From the NCBI GenBank assembly GCA_031310005.1, contig CM062379.1:3348001-3412000 (forward strand): a stretch of 64,000 nt of DNA, read 5' to 3'. Every line of letters starts with the position of its first letter. Positions within the stretch are counted from its first letter, which is position 1. Below, one piece after another: positions 1 through 10,890 of this stretch. The translations under genes and the position numbers were made by a program. This DNA comes from Dactylellina haptotyla (lineage: Eukaryota > Ascomycota > Orbiliomycetes > Orbiliales > Orbiliaceae). The notes beneath the pieces are model-generated. The model did no database searches and had not been told where the DNA came from. It was given only the letters and a program-made list of their open reading frames with translations.

Positions 1-271
1 GTCGCTACACGTACCTTCAACACACCTATTGAAGGAATTCAAGGGCGATATCGAGTTCGAATACGAACACGCCGAGTACTGGCCAAACTTCATCAAGCTG
101 GCCGAGGACAAGAGGAGGAAGTACGAGGAGAGGTGGAAGGCTAACGGCAGCCAAATTGGCGAGAGCGAGTTCTTCCTCAAGGGCGGCGAGAAGTCGAAAC
201 CCCTTGCTGCCGAAGAACCGGAGGCATCCGTAGCGCAGGTCACTGAGGAAATGCAAAAGACGACTGTTTAA
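1..271 (+). CDS. 3' end of an unidentified protein-coding gene
   Basis: An open frame runs from the window edge to a TAA at 269-271. The visible C-terminal part of about 90 residues is hydrophilic and rich in Lys and Glu. It has an aromatic stretch (EHAEYWPNF) followed by a basic helix (LAEDKRRKYEERW). The last 30 residues are low-complexity and acidic. No ATG lies near the left edge in this frame, so the real start, and probably further exons, are outside the window. I do not recognise the family. A minus-strand frame over the same bases is a compositional shadow. Confidence 0.6.
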   Translation, partial: SLHVPSTHLLKEFKGDIEFEYEHAEYWPNFIKLAEDKRRKYEERWKANGSQIGESEFFLKGGEKSKPLAAEEPEASVAQVTEEMQKTTV

Positions 272-549
272 GTTGTGCACGAATATTTGGGGGGATCATA
301 GATCTAATTCAATGCGATTTTATGGTTTTATTTTTATTTTTCTGGCATATAGACATTAGGATAGATTTATAATACAATCGAATTCGACATGACATCGCTA
401 TACAAGTTTTCTTATTATCATCGTTAGCCATGAGAAGTCCACATAAAGAATATTTTTAGCCAACATAAACCTACTTTATCAAACAATCCCCAATAACGCC
501 AGCGTGTGTCCCCCCTAAAGATGAAAAAGACAAAGAGAAAACTGATCCT
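272..549. other. Intergenic region between two convergent genes
   Basis: AT-rich sequence with T runs lies between the stop of the first gene and the stop of the Csl4 gene. It presumably holds both 3' UTRs. No further feature seen. Confidence 0.6.
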
Positions 550-1152
550 TCAAAATGGCTTCGCAACCTTCCTCTCCTCCACCGCACCGGTCCTCGCGCT
601 CTTCATCTCCTTCCAATTGATCGGATACATCTGATCCCCGCTCTCTGAATTCGCCATGATAACCCCCAACTCGTTGCTCGCCGTGCTTAGGTAGTAGTTA
701 CTCTGGTCGCCCAAGCTGATCACTTTCGCCCGCACGATATCCCCCGGCCTGAAACTTGTAAATATCTTCACTTTATCGATTTCTGTCAACCGCACGTCCT
801 GCACTCGGATCACGCCCTGGAACTCGTCGCCGACGACCCGGTCGTTCACGACAAAGATGGATGCGGTCGCCTGGCGGGCGTTGATGCGGGTTATGCGGCA
901 GAGAACAATAGAGGAGACGTCCGGGAGGAGGGTGGCGGATGTGGCTTCTTCTTCTGGTGTGAGCGCCGGTTTTACCACGGAGATCGTGGGGGTTGTGGAT
1001 GTGGGTGTAGTAGAGGAGGAGGCCGGCGGGACGGTTACCACCTGGCCGACAAGTGAAGCGATGACTTGGTTGTTGAATATGTGGACGCCCGTGCCGGGGA
1101 TGTAGGCGTTCGCGGGGCCCAGCGGCTGGCCGGGAACGACGAGGGTGGTCAT
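550..1152 (-). CDS. CSL4: RNA exosome subunit Csl4 (EXOSC1)
   Basis: A single-exon gene of 200 residues, the usual length for fungal Csl4. Csl4 is one of three S1/KH cap proteins of the nuclear and cytoplasmic RNA exosome and helps recruit cofactors for 3'-5' RNA decay. An N-terminal Csl4-type domain (about residues 5-40, VVPGQPLG and GTGVHIFNNQVIASLVG) is followed by a Ser/Thr/Pro linker. An S1 RNA-binding domain covers about residues 77-165 (IVLCRITRINARQATASIFV, FRPGDIVRAKVISLG, YYLSTASNELGVIMA). The C-terminal strand has the family ending (MYPINWKEM, then ERKVAKPF). The ATG at 1152 starts exactly at the conserved N-terminus. Identification is confident; a Ctu- or S1-only protein would lack this N-terminal domain. 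Confidence 0.95.
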   Translation of the reverse strand: MTTLVVPGQPLGPANAYIPGTGVHIFNNQVIASLVGQVVTVPPASSSTTPTSTTPTISVVKPALTPEEEATSATLLPDVSSIVLCRITRINARQATASIFVVNDRVVGDEFQGVIRVQDVRLTEIDKVKIFTSFRPGDIVRAKVISLGDQSNYYLSTASNELGVIMANSESGDQMYPINWKEMKSARTGAVEERKVAKPF

Positions 1153-1536
1153 GATAGCTTGTCGTCGGTGGGTTGGAAAACTGTGATATCAAAAATTCGG
1201 ATCGCGAAGCAAAGTCAAGTCGCCAAAAGAGTGCACAGAAATGGCGAACCTTGTCGGTTTGGCGGGATGCTATTGGTCGGTTGGGCAGCTCCCAGCAACA
1301 CAAGTTTAGAACCTCAACCTCACATTCGAGCTCGAGGCTGTGAGGATTTATATGTATTTACAATACGAAATGGCATTTGGATGGTGGAAATTTTGATTGG
1401 CTGGCAGGGAATCACGTCCACGGATGGCTTAGTGTAATATGTAGGACCGAAAGTGGTCTGATTATGTATTCATGGCTCTCCCCACATTACATTAATAAAC
1501 GTCAATGGAATAAAAAATTCCGCCCCGCAGCCTTCA
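1153..1536. other. Intergenic region upstream of Csl4
   Basis: It holds the Csl4 promoter and 5' UTR and the 3' UTR of the next minus-strand gene. Plus-strand frames here (for example at 1066-1437) have no coding character. Confidence 0.55.
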
Positions 1537-1827
1537 CTAGTTATCGTTCCCACCAAACAAATCATCTATCTGGTCCCGATCCGAGTCCCTAATCATCCCA
1601 CGCTCCTCAGCAACGTTAGCAAAATGCTGATCTGCATTTCTGCTGCTGTCCCAGGTATCGTCGTCATCAGCAGCCTGCGCTGAGCTCGATTCTTCTTCTT
1701 GGGCGGGTGCGTTACGCCAGTCCTCGCGGACGTAGTTCTCGTTGTCGTAGGAAGGTACCCCACCCTCTGGTTCGTCATAGACGGGTGCACCTTCTTCCTC
1801 TTGATAGGCAGGCGGAGTGTTTGGCAT
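1537..1827 (-). CDS. Small acidic hypothetical protein (96 aa) with a PPAY motif
   Basis: A single-exon frame of 96 residues. I chose the ATG at 1827, which has a good fungal context (CAAAATGCC). The upstream extension of the frame to 1905 reads like translated 5' UTR. The protein is strongly acidic and hydrophilic, with no membrane segment. It begins MPNTPPAYQEEE, so a PPxY motif of the kind bound by WW domains lies at residues 5-8. Two further tyrosines sit in acidic or Pro/Gly settings (PVYDEPEGG, PSYDNEN). The C-terminus (RDQIDDLFGGNDN) could form a short amphipathic helix. I do not recognise the family. It is likely a real gene, given its isolated frame and biased composition, but its function is unknown. 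Confidence 0.65.
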   Translation of the reverse strand: MPNTPPAYQEEEGAPVYDEPEGGVPSYDNENYVREDWRNAPAQEEESSSAQAADDDDTWDSSRNADQHFANVAEERGMIRDSDRDQIDDLFGGNDN

Positions 1828-4167
1828 TTTGATTTTTTGATTTTTCAAGGGATGAATTGATAGAATATATAGGAAGGACGTTGTATCTGATCTTTGTCGC
1901 CCCAAAGTTTATTGTAGGTCTCGGTGATTTTTACTATCTGTATCCTGGAAACAAGGGGCCTTTTTATACTCAATACGAGAGATTCTCCGCTCAATATATC
2001 TTGATACCGAAGACATAGCACTTGTCTCCACGTCTCGTATTAACAGCTCAGCGGGAGATCCTCTGCGGACTTTGCGTTATCTTGCCTCGCATTATTCGAC
2101 AGCCTTGCCTTCGCCAACCAATGTTGACAAACCACATAATGCAATAAAGACTTGTGCAGATTAATTATATCCTTGCAGAATGCTCGAATAATCCCCTCAA
2201 TGCTTCTTTAACCTGATACCATGATCCGTTCGCGCATAATCAGGTTTTAGTTCTCCAAGGCAGCCGTTTTGATTCGCCCAATGTGAAAAGGATCCTAGCA
2301 AGTCCGACAAATGTCGAACCTGCACCTGATGCGGACCGAACCTATAGCTCGTAGTGGTGAGAATATGCTGCCCCGTCTCGGGATTTTACTCTTCTACCCA
2401 AAGCACATTGTAAGAGTAGGCAAATAACTATTGATGCGGATCTTGCTGGGAACTCACTCGTTAACACGTCAACCGCACAGACTATTCAGAAGCGACATAG
2501 GTCATTTTAATGGTAGTAATCCACTCATTTGATCAATCTGATACTATAGGCCTGTGTTAGATTTTGCTTCTCAGAGTACCCATATACATGTTAGTGTCGT
2601 CAGGATTACGCAGCTGCGTTGATGCATCTATAGATATCTAGATATCTGACTAAGGAATTCAATAACGTTATTTGAGCGGATGCACAGAACTCGCCGACAA
2701 AAGCACAAAAGAGTGAGTCCATATATATTAGAAGATAATGAGCGGTCCTTGAGGCGATATCAACCGGCCGGGATGTGATGCGGCAATGCCAAAGCGCACA
2801 TCTTGATTCTATGGAACCGGAAGGGTTGCTATCACGATTCTATCAAACATCAATTCCTAGATCCCCGTATTCTAGTTGCAAATATCTAAGATTATTACCA
2901 GTAGAAGAGGAAGATATCACCCGAATATCATTGACAACATCCCAATGTAATATTGTGTAATATGAAGATATCTCAGCGTACCCGCATGATCAGTTCCCAA
3001 ACTAGATATTCTCCGATTTCGACCCTGAACGAGTGTAAACTTTAATTTGACAGCTTGTGCAACACACCAGCTCCCTGCACGCACACACGCTCAGACCTGT
3101 CTCGAATCTGCAAGCCCAAGGGGTGTGGGTTCGACCAGTAGTTTCACAAACCTCGTACAGATGAATATTCATTTGATAAGTGGGGTTTCGTTGGAAAATT
3201 ATGGTTTTTTGGGGGTTTCTTTTTGTTTTTCTTTTCTGTTTGTGATAGTCAGGATGGTAAGGAGGCGCTCTCCCTATGTAATTATTATTTCCAATCTCTC
3301 TCCCTATGTCTCTCTCTAATCCTTTTTATTTCCTCCCCTGTTTCCCTTTTTCTAGTCCCGCATTCTCCTTCTCTTCTAACCTAAGCTAAGTCTTTGTCTT
3401 AAATAACAAATAAGGGGGTTTGTAGGTAGGTAGGGAGTTTTAAAAATATAGTAGTATCGTACATCATAAAATGAGTTAAAAGATGTAAAATAGAATCGAA
3501 TGCGCAAAGCTAGAGAGATTCAAAAAGAGATATAGGTCCTTGCTGGGAAGTATGTATTAAGATGGGTGTACGGGGATAAAGTAAAAGGACGAACAACTGC
3601 ATTGAGAAGTGAAGAATACGTGGTATGCAGATAATAGGGGACGGAAACACTGCAAAGGAGACGCTCTGTACAACGTGGATTGGGGCGGTGAAACATAGGA
3701 AACAAAAAAAAAAAGAAACCGTGTAGGAGGAAAAGCAGATCAAGCTACGTCTTGAGGGCTTCCTGCAAAAAGCCAGTTAAAAAATCCAGATAAAAAGAAA
3801 ACGCGGATATGGGCAAAAGATGTACAAGGAAAGGTAGGTTTATAAACTCAATGAAATAGAGGTGCCGATGTGGTGTATGCAAGACGCCAAGGAAACAAAT
3901 GACAAAGGAGGAGGTGAATGCTGCTGGTACTCAAAGAGCATTCTCCGAGGGGATAAAACTCGAAGAATAAATAATCGCGTTAACAAGGAGGGTATAACAG
4001 ACTTCCGCACATATGGGCGTTTGTCAACTAGATCTGGGCATGATAAAGGTGTTTGGATTTCGCTTCGACCAATCAATGTTATAACGGCGAGCGGTATTGA
4101 CTCGAATCAGAGGGGAGGTGAGATATAGAGTTTAGGCAATGCAGGATTTTACAACTATATCTTACGA
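1828..4167. other. 2.3 kb gene-free region
   Basis: No frame longer than about 90 codons looks coding on either strand. The sequence is AT-rich between about 2500 and 3000 and includes a perfect 16-bp palindrome (AGATATCTAGATATCT, 2632-2647). Pyrimidine-rich tracts lie at 3220-3390. The right part probably contains the 3' UTR of the ADF-H/PH gene. No transposase or reverse transcriptase fragment was seen. Confidence 0.5.
2632..2647. repeat. Perfect 16-bp palindrome
   Basis: AGATATCTAGATATCT reads the same on both strands. A 14-base part of it (AGATATCTAGATAT) recurs at 24099-24112, in another gene-free stretch. Function unknown; an AT-rich chance palindrome is possible. Confidence 0.6.
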
Positions 4168-7100
4168 TTAGTGACTGAATTTTAAAAGAGGTAAAGGGGT
4201 TCTCGTACCACTGAGAATGTTAGATAGCTCTTGGTCGTTTTCGCAAGCACAAGCTAGAACGCCGCCTTTGACAAGACGAAGGTTCACACCTAATAAAGAA
4301 CAATGTCAGAACTAAGCAATTCCGGGTGTGTTGTTTTGGCTACATACTGTATGGGAGCTCCTGCTCATCGATATCGGGCTTCATGGCAGCCATGACCTCG
4401 GTTTTGATATTGTACTTTCCGGTCAAGGGAGAGCTCTATGATTGTTGTTAGTCTTTGATACTTGCTAAATATATGTGATGTTTTGCCTTACCTCATCTGC
4501 ACTGGTGGTGAGATACAACCAGCTATCGGACTCGATCTTGAGATATCGTCTCTTCCAGAACATGGTGTTTGGAAGCTGCACATTGACCCAACCAGTGAGG
4601 AGAGTCTTCTTCTCAGCCTCTTTAGGAGCAGCAGCGGGAGCGGGAGCGGGAGAAGGGGTGGGAGCAGGAGCAACCGGAGCGATAACGGGAGCGACAATCA
4701 CTGGTTTTGGAACCGGTGGGGGTGGCATGGTGTTCGCGGGGGTAGAAATAGGTGAAATACCAGGCGCGGTTACGGGCCTCACAGGAGTGGTCGTGCCGGA
4801 TGACACCGGACTGGTGGATTTCTTCGACTTGGACGACGACATGCGGCGGAGCAAAGGCGAGATCTTACTCTTGCTCTTATCAGTCGGGCTGCCATCAGCA
4901 CTTGCTGGAGCCGAGTCATCCTTCTTTATGGGGAAAGTTGGCGGCTCAGCGATAGTGGTGATGTTGAGGCTGCTCACGGACGCTTTCCGGCCAGAGACAA
5001 CGCTGATTTCTCCAAAGGAACCAGTCCTTGATTTGGATGGTGAGTAGGTACCCGTGGGCGACTTGTTTGTCAGGCTGAGTTCTTCAATGCTCTTCTTGTT
5101 CAAGAAGGGTGAGTCTATCCTTGAAGGGGTGGTAACCCGAGCCCCAAGCAATGGCGAGAGATTAGGGGAACTAGCACTAGTCTTCAAGCTATTGGTACGA
5201 ACTGGTGGAAATTGAGGTGTGGGCGACGACGGACGGGAACGCTGTGCACTCTGTACCGGAGCGGCCAATGCTGGAGGGGATGACGGCTTTGAAAGCATTT
5301 CAAGATTTTTGATTCTCTGCGAGATACTACTGGCCACGCTAACTTTGCGGGATGACGCTACTAGAACCGGCTTCTTGTCTTGATTGTTAAGAAAAGGGGC
5401 TGAAACCGACCGAGCGGTTTCGATGACCGGAACCTCGGTTGAGGGTAAACGGTTGTGCTTTGGTAGCTTTTGGGATTCCATATAATCCGCTGGGGTCTTT
5501 GGGTGGAGCATGTTGAGATGAAGGAGAGGGGATCTAGGGGGAGTGTCGTCCTTCTTCGAATCGATGGGCTTGTTGTCTACAGCCTTCGTGACAATTTCGG
5601 GAGGCACATTCTCTCTGACTTTTGGGGCAGCCGGCTCAGGGGTCGACTTGGGGGTTGGCAGGAGAAGAGTAGGAGGCGGAGGGTGAAGGCGGGTCGCGAT
5701 GCGATCCTCTCCGTCATCCGTTATGGTGTTGCTCTCGACGGAATCACCATTGATATCCGAGACACCGTACGAGGATTCGGACTCCTTGTCGAGATCATCA
5801 GAGTAGCTTTTCTGAGAGTCATGTTCCGTCGACGTGCTTGGAGCCTGGGTCGGTGATGGAAGCGTGTTCTCTGCAGTCACGGCCTCGGAAGTTGCCGCAT
5901 GCGATCCCTGTGTTGGAGTATCGGGGATTGAGTTATTCAGGGATGTCGGCTCGGAAGGGGTAATCGAGGACGAGGCGGACGACTCAGTAGCGATGGTCGC
6001 CATTTCGTCAACAGGGCTACTCGCGTGATTCGAATTGGTGCTAGTCGACTGGGTGGGCTCGATTGTTGCGGTCGGTGACGGCGAGTTTCGCGAATTTGAA
6101 TTGGAAGCCGGTGCTTCTTCTTCTTGTTCGGGCTGAGAAGGTGGGCCCGACAACTCCTCCGTCGGTTTAGGCTGGGACTGCGTTGGAGTAGCGGGAGAGG
6201 TGAGAGTCTGTTGACTGAGTGCCTTCTTGCGGAGTTCTAATGCTTTCATCAATCTCGCCTTTTCAGGAGAGATTCCAGCTGAAGAGCCCGCAGCTGCAGC
6301 AGAAACGGCGCCAATGGGGGTTGCGAGGGAGAAGGCAGAACGGCTGCTCTTAATCGACGTGAATGAGGGCGTAGGGGATAGAGGTGCAGAAGGGAAAGAG
6401 TTTGGCGTGTTGCTGTTTGCGCTTGCAAATTGTAGGGGTGGTGGGGGGCCGGGGTGTCTGAGAGGGCCCTTATTACTGGCTGGGCCGGCCTCGTGAAATT
6501 GCAATTTCGAGGAGCCTTGACTCCCTGACCTGGCTTTTCTCGTGGGCATTCTCATGGGCAGGTGGATGTTTTTTGGTACCGAAGCTGTCGGACCCGATTT
6601 TTCTTGCGGCCCTGGCGGCGGCGGCGCGGACGACGTCCCCAGGCTGGCCGTCGACGCTGTGGCCGTCGCTGCAGATGCCGTATGCGGACGTTTATTCCAG
6701 TCTGCAGAGGGACGAGGCCCGAGTTTTACCTTTGGCTGGTACTTGAGTGCCAGTTCTGCGTAGATGTCTTCCGCCGTCGGCCGTAGCGCTGACGAGATGG
6801 ATTTCCTCGGTGGGCCGTTGTCGTCTCTTGATATTGAATTTGACCGGGACAGCCCACCCGTCTCTTCCTCAATCGTGTCCGGGATCTTAAAGTCTTCCAC
6901 CTCCGACTCTACTTTGATCGGCTCCGGCGCCGAGATTTCGACTTCAATTGGCCCTCTCTTCCCATCACTGGATACACCTGGATCGTGTGTCGTCACAATA
7001 ACCTGAAGACCCTGCTGATTCTCAACAACCTTGGATGTCGACTCTGCTTTTGACTCGTTGTCTTGGTTCTCCAATCCTTCCTCCGACGCCTCTTGAATAT

Positions 7101-7815
7101 CAGTCAGCCGTCTTTGTCGTAGTGAGCTCGAAGACGAGGATATCGATGCAGTTGCCGTATGCGTCGAACAGGCGGTTGTCAGGGCTGCATCCGTCAGCTC
7201 CTTGTACGACTTTAGAGATACCGTAACGTCGCAGGGCGAAAACCGTTCAATCACAGACTGGAAGTGCACTTGCGATCGAGCTATAGGGCAAGAGTTCATC
7301 AAGTTAGCTGGGGCGTATGTTCCGGGTAGATGACATATGACAATCCCTCCCCGCAAAATATAGCTAGAGGAGATCTGCAGATAAATCACACATATATATT
7401 GCACTGCAATTGGCTTCTGCTTTACCTTTTAAGACCCGGCTGGTATTGTCTGGAACTAGCTTGATCAGAATGTTCCTCCGCCTGTACCGTATGAACCCAT
7501 ATACTGGCGAATCGTCCGGTTCATGCGATATCAGCTCTCGCATGTCCTTGACAGCGGATGCGCCCTTCCCAAGTAACACGATATCATCTCGAGATTCATA
7601 TTTCATTAAAAACCTATTTCCGAGCCCGAATAGAGGTTGTGTTAGTAGCTTTCAAAATCGGCGACAGGCCCCAGCGCCCCGTCCAAACCGGCGCACTTTA
7701 GGGCTATTTTGTTGGAGATGAAGGGGAATTTTCAGCGGGCGTACCATCCTGGCTCCGAACATGCAAAATCGAAGGCCTCCTTCAATGCCAGCGCATCCAG
7801 CCCATTCAGCGCCAT
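4168..7815 (-). CDS. Actin-associated protein: N-terminal ADF-H, long disordered region, C-terminal PH
   Basis: The gene model is complement(4168-4289, 4348-4435, 4492-7280, 7426-7613, 7745-7815), giving 1085 residues with all four introns in phase. The first exon encodes MALNGLDALALKEAF, the typical opening of fungal ADF-H proteins. It joins at a Trp codon to FLMKYESRDDIVLLGKGAS. ADF-H (about residues 1-125) includes VYGFIRYRRRNILIKLVPDN and RSQVHFQSVIERFSP and is of the coactosin/Abp1 type. Residues about 150-970 are Ser/Pro/Thr-rich and probably disordered. A PH domain follows (about 976-1070: LTGWVNVQLPNTMFWKRRYL, then EVMAAMKPDIDEQELPY and NLRLVKGGVLACACEN). It probably links actin to membrane phosphoinositides or protein partners at the cortex. 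The domain order is visible in the sequence; the cellular role is inference. Confidence 0.87.
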
Positions 7816-10138
7816 GAGGCCGTCATTCAGAGTTGAACCGCAAGCTGTGGTTCCAGCGGGAGGGTTTGTCGATGAGTTGGGGAAGCCAGAACGTTTTCTC
7901 GGTTGTTTTCGAGTCCCAGTCCAAATGCAGGCGCTGTTGTGTGTGGGCCGCTTCCAAGGCGAAAATACGAAGTGAGTTGGAGTTTGTGGGTTAGTTGATT
8001 GTGGCCAGGCTGAGTTCCTTGTCCGCTACTTGTTCTCTTTGCTTCAGCTCTGTTGATGATGACGATGCGAGAAGAAAAAAAAATACCCAAACGAAACCGA
8101 AATAGACTGAACAGGTCGACGTAACTGCGTATCTTCGTGAAGGAATGAATCTAGCCGGTTGCTGTTTTAGTTTGTCGAAAGCAAGATTGTTATTATCGTC
8201 TGGCGCATGTGGATATTATGATGAAAGGAGAGGGAAATGGAGGTTGAGGGAATGCAAGGAGGAGCAGCAAATAGCAGGCGAGAATGAGCTGCTTGCTTTG
8301 GGATGGAGTCGCGAGAGAAAAGGGCGAGAAGGAAAAAAGAGTTATAACTCAAAACAGCGAGAGAGGGGAGAGAATGACCCGCCGTAGCGCCCAACCCAGA
8401 GACTTGGGCCGGAACGTCACCAAGGCCTCCAGGAACCCCCTCTATCACAGTTGGGCAATCCAGAGGGCGCGTCTGGGAAGCATCCAACCCCTTTAGCAGG
8501 AGGGTCCCTTGTCAATCGATATGCAGGGGGAACTTTTGCTCCCGACGACAGATAAGACGGAACAGAAAAAAGCCCCGGGTGGGCGGTAGGAATTGGTACA
8601 TGTCCTGTCCTGCTCTTGTCCGCCGCCTTCGGGTATATTATATCTTCGTTCGTCACAGGAGTTTCTCTTCATATAGGTTCGGCAGCTTTAGTAGCACTGG
8701 CGTAGCAAGCAGATGCTTGCCACTTTGTTCGCTAGGCCCTGCGCGGTCCCTCATCTAATTCGCACTGGTTCGCACTGGTTCGCAGCTTAGCGGGCTCTTT
8801 TCTCTAAAAGAAACAATTCTCGGTAACCGATTGCGAGAACGGTGGGAGAAAACGAGAAGCTGAATGTTATTCTTCCAACAGGAATATCCTAGGAGTCGAT
8901 GAGCTCTCTGGCGTTGGATTCGTCAGGATCATGAGATCTGTCACGCAAAAAAAATTTTCACTCTTCTCTGCAGACCCGTTGCCGGTTGCCCAATTCAAAA
9001 TATATTATTGCGAGTAGTGAATAAATATGGATCCATAATCAATCCAGAACATAGGTTGACGCCCACGCCGCTCCACACCCCAGTGGGGGGCTAACGATTG
9101 CCGATTACCGTTCCAATATGAAATATTGAGAAACATGATTCTCACCGCCGTAGCAGCGAGATCTCACGGTAGATTCCTTGCCTGGACACTTGCAGCCGGA
9201 AACCTTCAGAGTGAAGCCTATTTCCCACCCCCTAAATGTCTCCGCGCCACAATGGAGTTCGCAAACATACCACAGGCCAAAGAAGCGACATACCCAGAAC
9301 TTCCCAGATGCGCTCAATGCAGATTTCAAAACATCTCCAGCACACGTGCGCAGGTTAAAAATGCGAGCAAGCAGAACACAAGCACGAGGGTTCCGTATTG
9401 CTGGGAACCCAAAGCCGGAAGGCGGTTAGCATCATGCAGTGTATCACCACAGCTAGCTAGCTTGAGCAATTGAGCTTGGGCGCTGCCATTTTCGAATTTT
9501 CGAGATGACGGGCAGAGATGCCACTCGGATCCGAGCAGAGCGCGATGCCCTCCACTCTTGGCCGGGATTCTCCACAATTGCACAAGAGTTCAAACGGTCA
9601 AACGTGGGCAGATCGGTTTTTGAACTACCCCCCGAAATTTAAAAATCGTGGAGTTTACAACTCTTTGTCGATCGTCGAATTTAAATGATACCCAACAGCG
9701 GAACCGAAAGCTGAGATTTGCGTGATTTTAACACCCATGGCCGGTCGCGTTGATGCATGCGATTGCATCCTCCCCGTGGCGGCTGAATTAATGGGGAAGT
9801 GCAGGACCTGCAGACCAGCTCCCCGTCAGAGGAGACGAAAAGCGTGCGAAATGCCGGGGCCATGAACAATAGCATGTGGTTGTTGTCTCCAATCTCCAGT
9901 ATCGCTCGGACATCACACACGCATATAGCCTACTGCCCACCGGCTAGTTGCGTCCCCTGTTCACGGGCAAGAGCAAAAAAAAAAAACCGATTAATTGATA
10001 GCTGACACGGCGCGTGTGGGGAAGCTCACCTTGCCGTTCAAATATAATTTAATATATTTCTATCGATACCAGCCTCGCCTGGCCGGGGTTCGAGGTGCCG
10101 TTTCGTCTGAACGCCTGACACTGGTTGTATTAGGCTAA
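7816..10138. other. 2.3 kb gene-free region upstream of the ADF-H/PH gene
   Basis: It contains the promoter and 5' leader of the minus-strand ADF-H/PH gene. The leader is purine-rich on the plus strand at about 8220-8380, hence pyrimidine-rich in the transcript. A 10-bp unit (CGCACTGGTT) is repeated twice in tandem with partial flanking copies at 8757-8785. The frame at 9126-9473 shows no recognisable domain, and I do not call it. Confidence 0.5.
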
Positions 10139-10873
10139 TCAATCAAGCAAGAGCAAAGGAAGAGATCCGAAACACAGCGCCCCAACACGAGGTCGGTTCC
10201 AGAGTTGGGTGGACCTCGGTTTAGGCTTGACTAAGAGAATTAATTCAGAATTTACTATTTGGACCCAGGTAAGGTGCCTGATTAAGCCTCGGGTGCATAA
10301 ACTTGGTTCATCATTGTCCCAAAAGTGATGTTTCCAGCAGCTGCGCAGGTTGAATAAATTAAGTGTAGGTTATAAATCAGGTATTCCCGCAACCACTTAC
10401 CCTAGAGTTTCTATATCGTGTCTGAACTTGTAGCCAGACGGAGGAGAGTGACGCATTACTTCTTGACAATTACGAATTCTAAGACATTGGCTGCAAATGT
10501 GCCGGTAGAGGCGAGGTCGATTGAGAATAGTGTGTAAATATGCATTTGTCTGCTCGTCATCCACAGATGCAGAAGCGGGACGGTCTGTGGCGTCTTCGTG
10601 TCCGAAAGATGGCAAGTCCTGCCAGTTGCCTGCGCGATTGCAATCAGCATGAAACTCGATGGATCTATTGAACGAACATCTCATTTCGAAGCGGCTCGGG
10701 CGATGGACAGGGACACTTCTGCTTCTGTGTTGCCTGGGCAGATCAAGCGGTGGGTGGATATTCGCGGCAGTTGCAGTTGTGTGGTAATTCCGCGGACAAC
10801 ACACTCCACGGAGGCCTCCCACCACCAAACGAAATTCGCAGATGCGAGCAAGGTGTAGCATTAACAACCGCAA
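10139..10873 (-). CDS. Possible small hypothetical gene (224 aa), divergent to the Mei4-like gene
   Basis: A tentative two-exon model, complement(10139-10340, 10401-10873), would give 224 residues. The intron is canonical (GTAAGT donor, CGCAG acceptor, 60 bp), and both exon phases agree across it. The product is basic with several Cys and His residues (HICSQCLRIRNC in the middle, RHDIETLGCWKHHFWDND across the splice). I recognise no family. The upstream ATG at 10873 lies only 17 bp from the ATG of the divergent gene at 10891. An internal ATG at about 10680 (MRCSFNRS) is a more comfortable start. This could equally be chance open sequence in a promoter. Confidence 0.33.
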
Positions 10874-10890
10874 TCCTACATGTTTCCAAG

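Noticed and set aside
1828-4167. Possible decayed transposon
   Set aside because: No terminal repeats, target-site duplication or coding relic could be seen; only AT-rich sequence and a short palindrome.
4475-6786. Plus-strand frames rich in Gly, Arg and Ala
   Set aside because: Antisense shadows of the Ser/Pro-rich middle of the ADF-H/PH gene.
9126-9473. Plus-strand frame of 115 codons
   Set aside because: Mixed composition with overlapping frames in two other phases and no conserved pattern.
10085-10100. GGTTCGAGG, similar to a tRNA B box
   Set aside because: No matching A box, acceptor stem or cloverleaf could be drawn around it.
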